Origin: Selaginella moellendorffii
Lineage: Eukaryota; Streptophyta; Lycopodiopsida; Selaginellales; Selaginellaceae
Length of the DNA: 64,000 nucleotides
Direction: 5' to 3'
Assembly: GCF_000143415.4 (NCBI RefSeq)
Contig: NW_003314277.1
Coordinates: 1,560,083 to 1,624,082 of the forward strand
Below the pieces are notes generated by a model, which was given only the letters and a program-made list of their open reading frames with translations, made no database searches and was not told where the DNA came from. This document shows, in pieces, positions 62,922-64,000 of the stretch. The stretch's first letter is position 1, and each line of letters begins with the position of its first letter. The translations under genes and the position numbers were made by a program.

Positions 62922-64000
62922 TGTAAGTGATTAATTTTTTCATTCTACTTTAGTCATTTAACCACACCTTTAACCACTTGGAGGAGTCTCATTCACAACC
63001 TTCGTAAGTCTAATTTAGGACTTGGGGCTTGCTAACCCCGAGAATGGCATCCATGCCACTCAACCTTTGCACTTGGTCCAAGTGTTCCATGTGTTCAATC
63101 CCATAACCGACACCCAAAAGTACCACCAACATATCAGCCCGTTATACTAAAGCCATGCCCATTCACCTTTGCTACACTGGTGGTCTAATACCATCTACAT
63201 CTTAGTCCTGTCTCACCAAAACTGGGCCATCCGTCCATGAGTGGTACTCCCCGATCCACTCCTTAGCATCCTTAGGATGCTCGTAGATATAGGGAACAAC
63301 TTTCCCCAATATCCCTTTTTCGGTCCCTACTAAGTCTCTTTTTGTCTATGGCTGTGTTCGCCAACACTGCCACTGGATCAAGGCCTGCATGCCCAACCAC
63401 TAAGTCTCACTGTCTTTTGGGACTTCCTTACTATGTGATTGTATCTTTAGTCACTACACTAGAGGACTACTTTTCTTCCTTTCCACAATCTGGGACTTTG
63501 GAACAACATTTCCATGGCCTTACACGAGCCTCATAGGTACTCTCCCCACCTTCCACCCTTGGGTGCTTTAGCCATGGGCTTAAAGCAAGGTTTTGTTTAA
63601 CCACGCCAGGTATCCAAGTAAGTAGTGCCAACCATGCTTGGATTGGAAGCATCAATCATTTGATCTCCCAAGGAAACTAAAGCTGACTTTTGAACACTTC
63701 ACCAAACTACCCTACTTGTCTGTAGCGCACCTTATTTCTCTCCCCTTAAGCTAACTGGAAAAAGGGCAATTACTTAATGAAAGAGCCCTTAGTGGCTATT
63801 TTATCCCCATTTATCCCCCAAGGTTCCAAGGATTCACGGTGACAATATATCTAAATCTCATCCCATGATCACATACGCTACACTCACCCCCCCTTCAGAG
63901 ATGTCAATGTCCTCATTGACTATTGATTAGCAACCCCTATTGAGCCAAGGGGAACCAGCACCTCCATTTCCACATTGAATTTACCAATCCTTCCATTGTG
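62922..64000 (-). repeat. LARD-family LTR in reverse orientation, moderately decayed, runs off the right edge
   Basis: Starts TGTAAGTGATTAATTTTTTC and continues with CTCATTCACAACCTTCGTAA, GGCATCCATGCCACTCAACC, CTTAGCATCCTTAGGATGCT and GTGTTCGCCAACACTGCCAC. All are reverse-complement matches to 55600-56467 of the 5' LTR. It is better preserved than the copy at 17124 and less so than the LARD LTRs. Whether an element or a solo LTR follows beyond 64000 is unknown. Confidence 0.85.

Overview
The window looks like nuclear DNA of a lycophyte, most probably Selaginella moellendorffii or a close relative. I infer this from plant-type genes (GCP4, a PPR gene built of short ~31-residue repeats, a DnaJ-ferredoxin protein), very short introns (mostly 38-80 nt), plant-type Ty3/gypsy and Ty1/copia debris, an interstitial TTTAGGG tract, and a 577-bp run of N.

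There are two host gene islands. Island A (about 6.0-14.7 kb) holds a tRNA-Pro(UGG), a 640-codon PPR gene, a divergently transcribed seven-exon DnaJ/4Fe-4S ferredoxin gene, an intronless RNA 3'-phosphate cyclase, an RRM plus zinc-knuckle gene with an unclear 5' end, and a tiny secreted cysteine-peptide candidate. It then runs into broken copies of organellar EF-Ts and of GTP cyclohydrolase II (RIBA). Island B (about 20.2-25.6 kb) holds a complete 16-exon GCP4 gene (gamma-tubulin complex), tail to tail with a coiled-coil protein gene. The left end (1-6 kb) is a graveyard: a gypsy protease fragment, two PPR pseudogenes, a Crinkler/RHS-like P-loop pseudogene and a duplicated 280-bp segment.

From 25.7 to 45.2 kb lies one nested locus. 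A paralogue of the intact B-lectin ORF at 46.5-47.3 kb has been split into three pieces. One break is a 5-kb Ty3/gypsy element with 174-bp LTRs. The other is a 13.5-kb element (31.3-44.8 kb) with short terminal inverted repeats. The 13.5-kb element is the most unusual thing here. It carries two divergent genes: a DUF7869-like putative transposase, and a ~1,630-codon protein joining a ParB-like domain, a degenerate DNA-methyltransferase-like fold, an acidic linker and an FCP/NIF-type HAD phosphatase domain. It also carries about 20 full copies of a 22-bp palindrome that I see nowhere else in the window. Several copies sit inside 38-54 nt introns, 9-11 nt before the acceptor.

The remainder (14.7-20.2 and 44.8-64 kb) is AT-rich, heavily decayed retrotransposon sequence. 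Nested in it is a well-preserved 7.6-kb non-autonomous LTR element (54.76-62.36 kb) with a perfect 5-bp target duplication, inserted into the integrase of an older gypsy element. Copies of its LTR family at 14.7, 17.1, 52.6 and 62.9 kb show graded C-to-T decay. All disabling stop codons in the two large 25-45 kb elements can be read as CAG, CGA or CAA changed by C-to-T.
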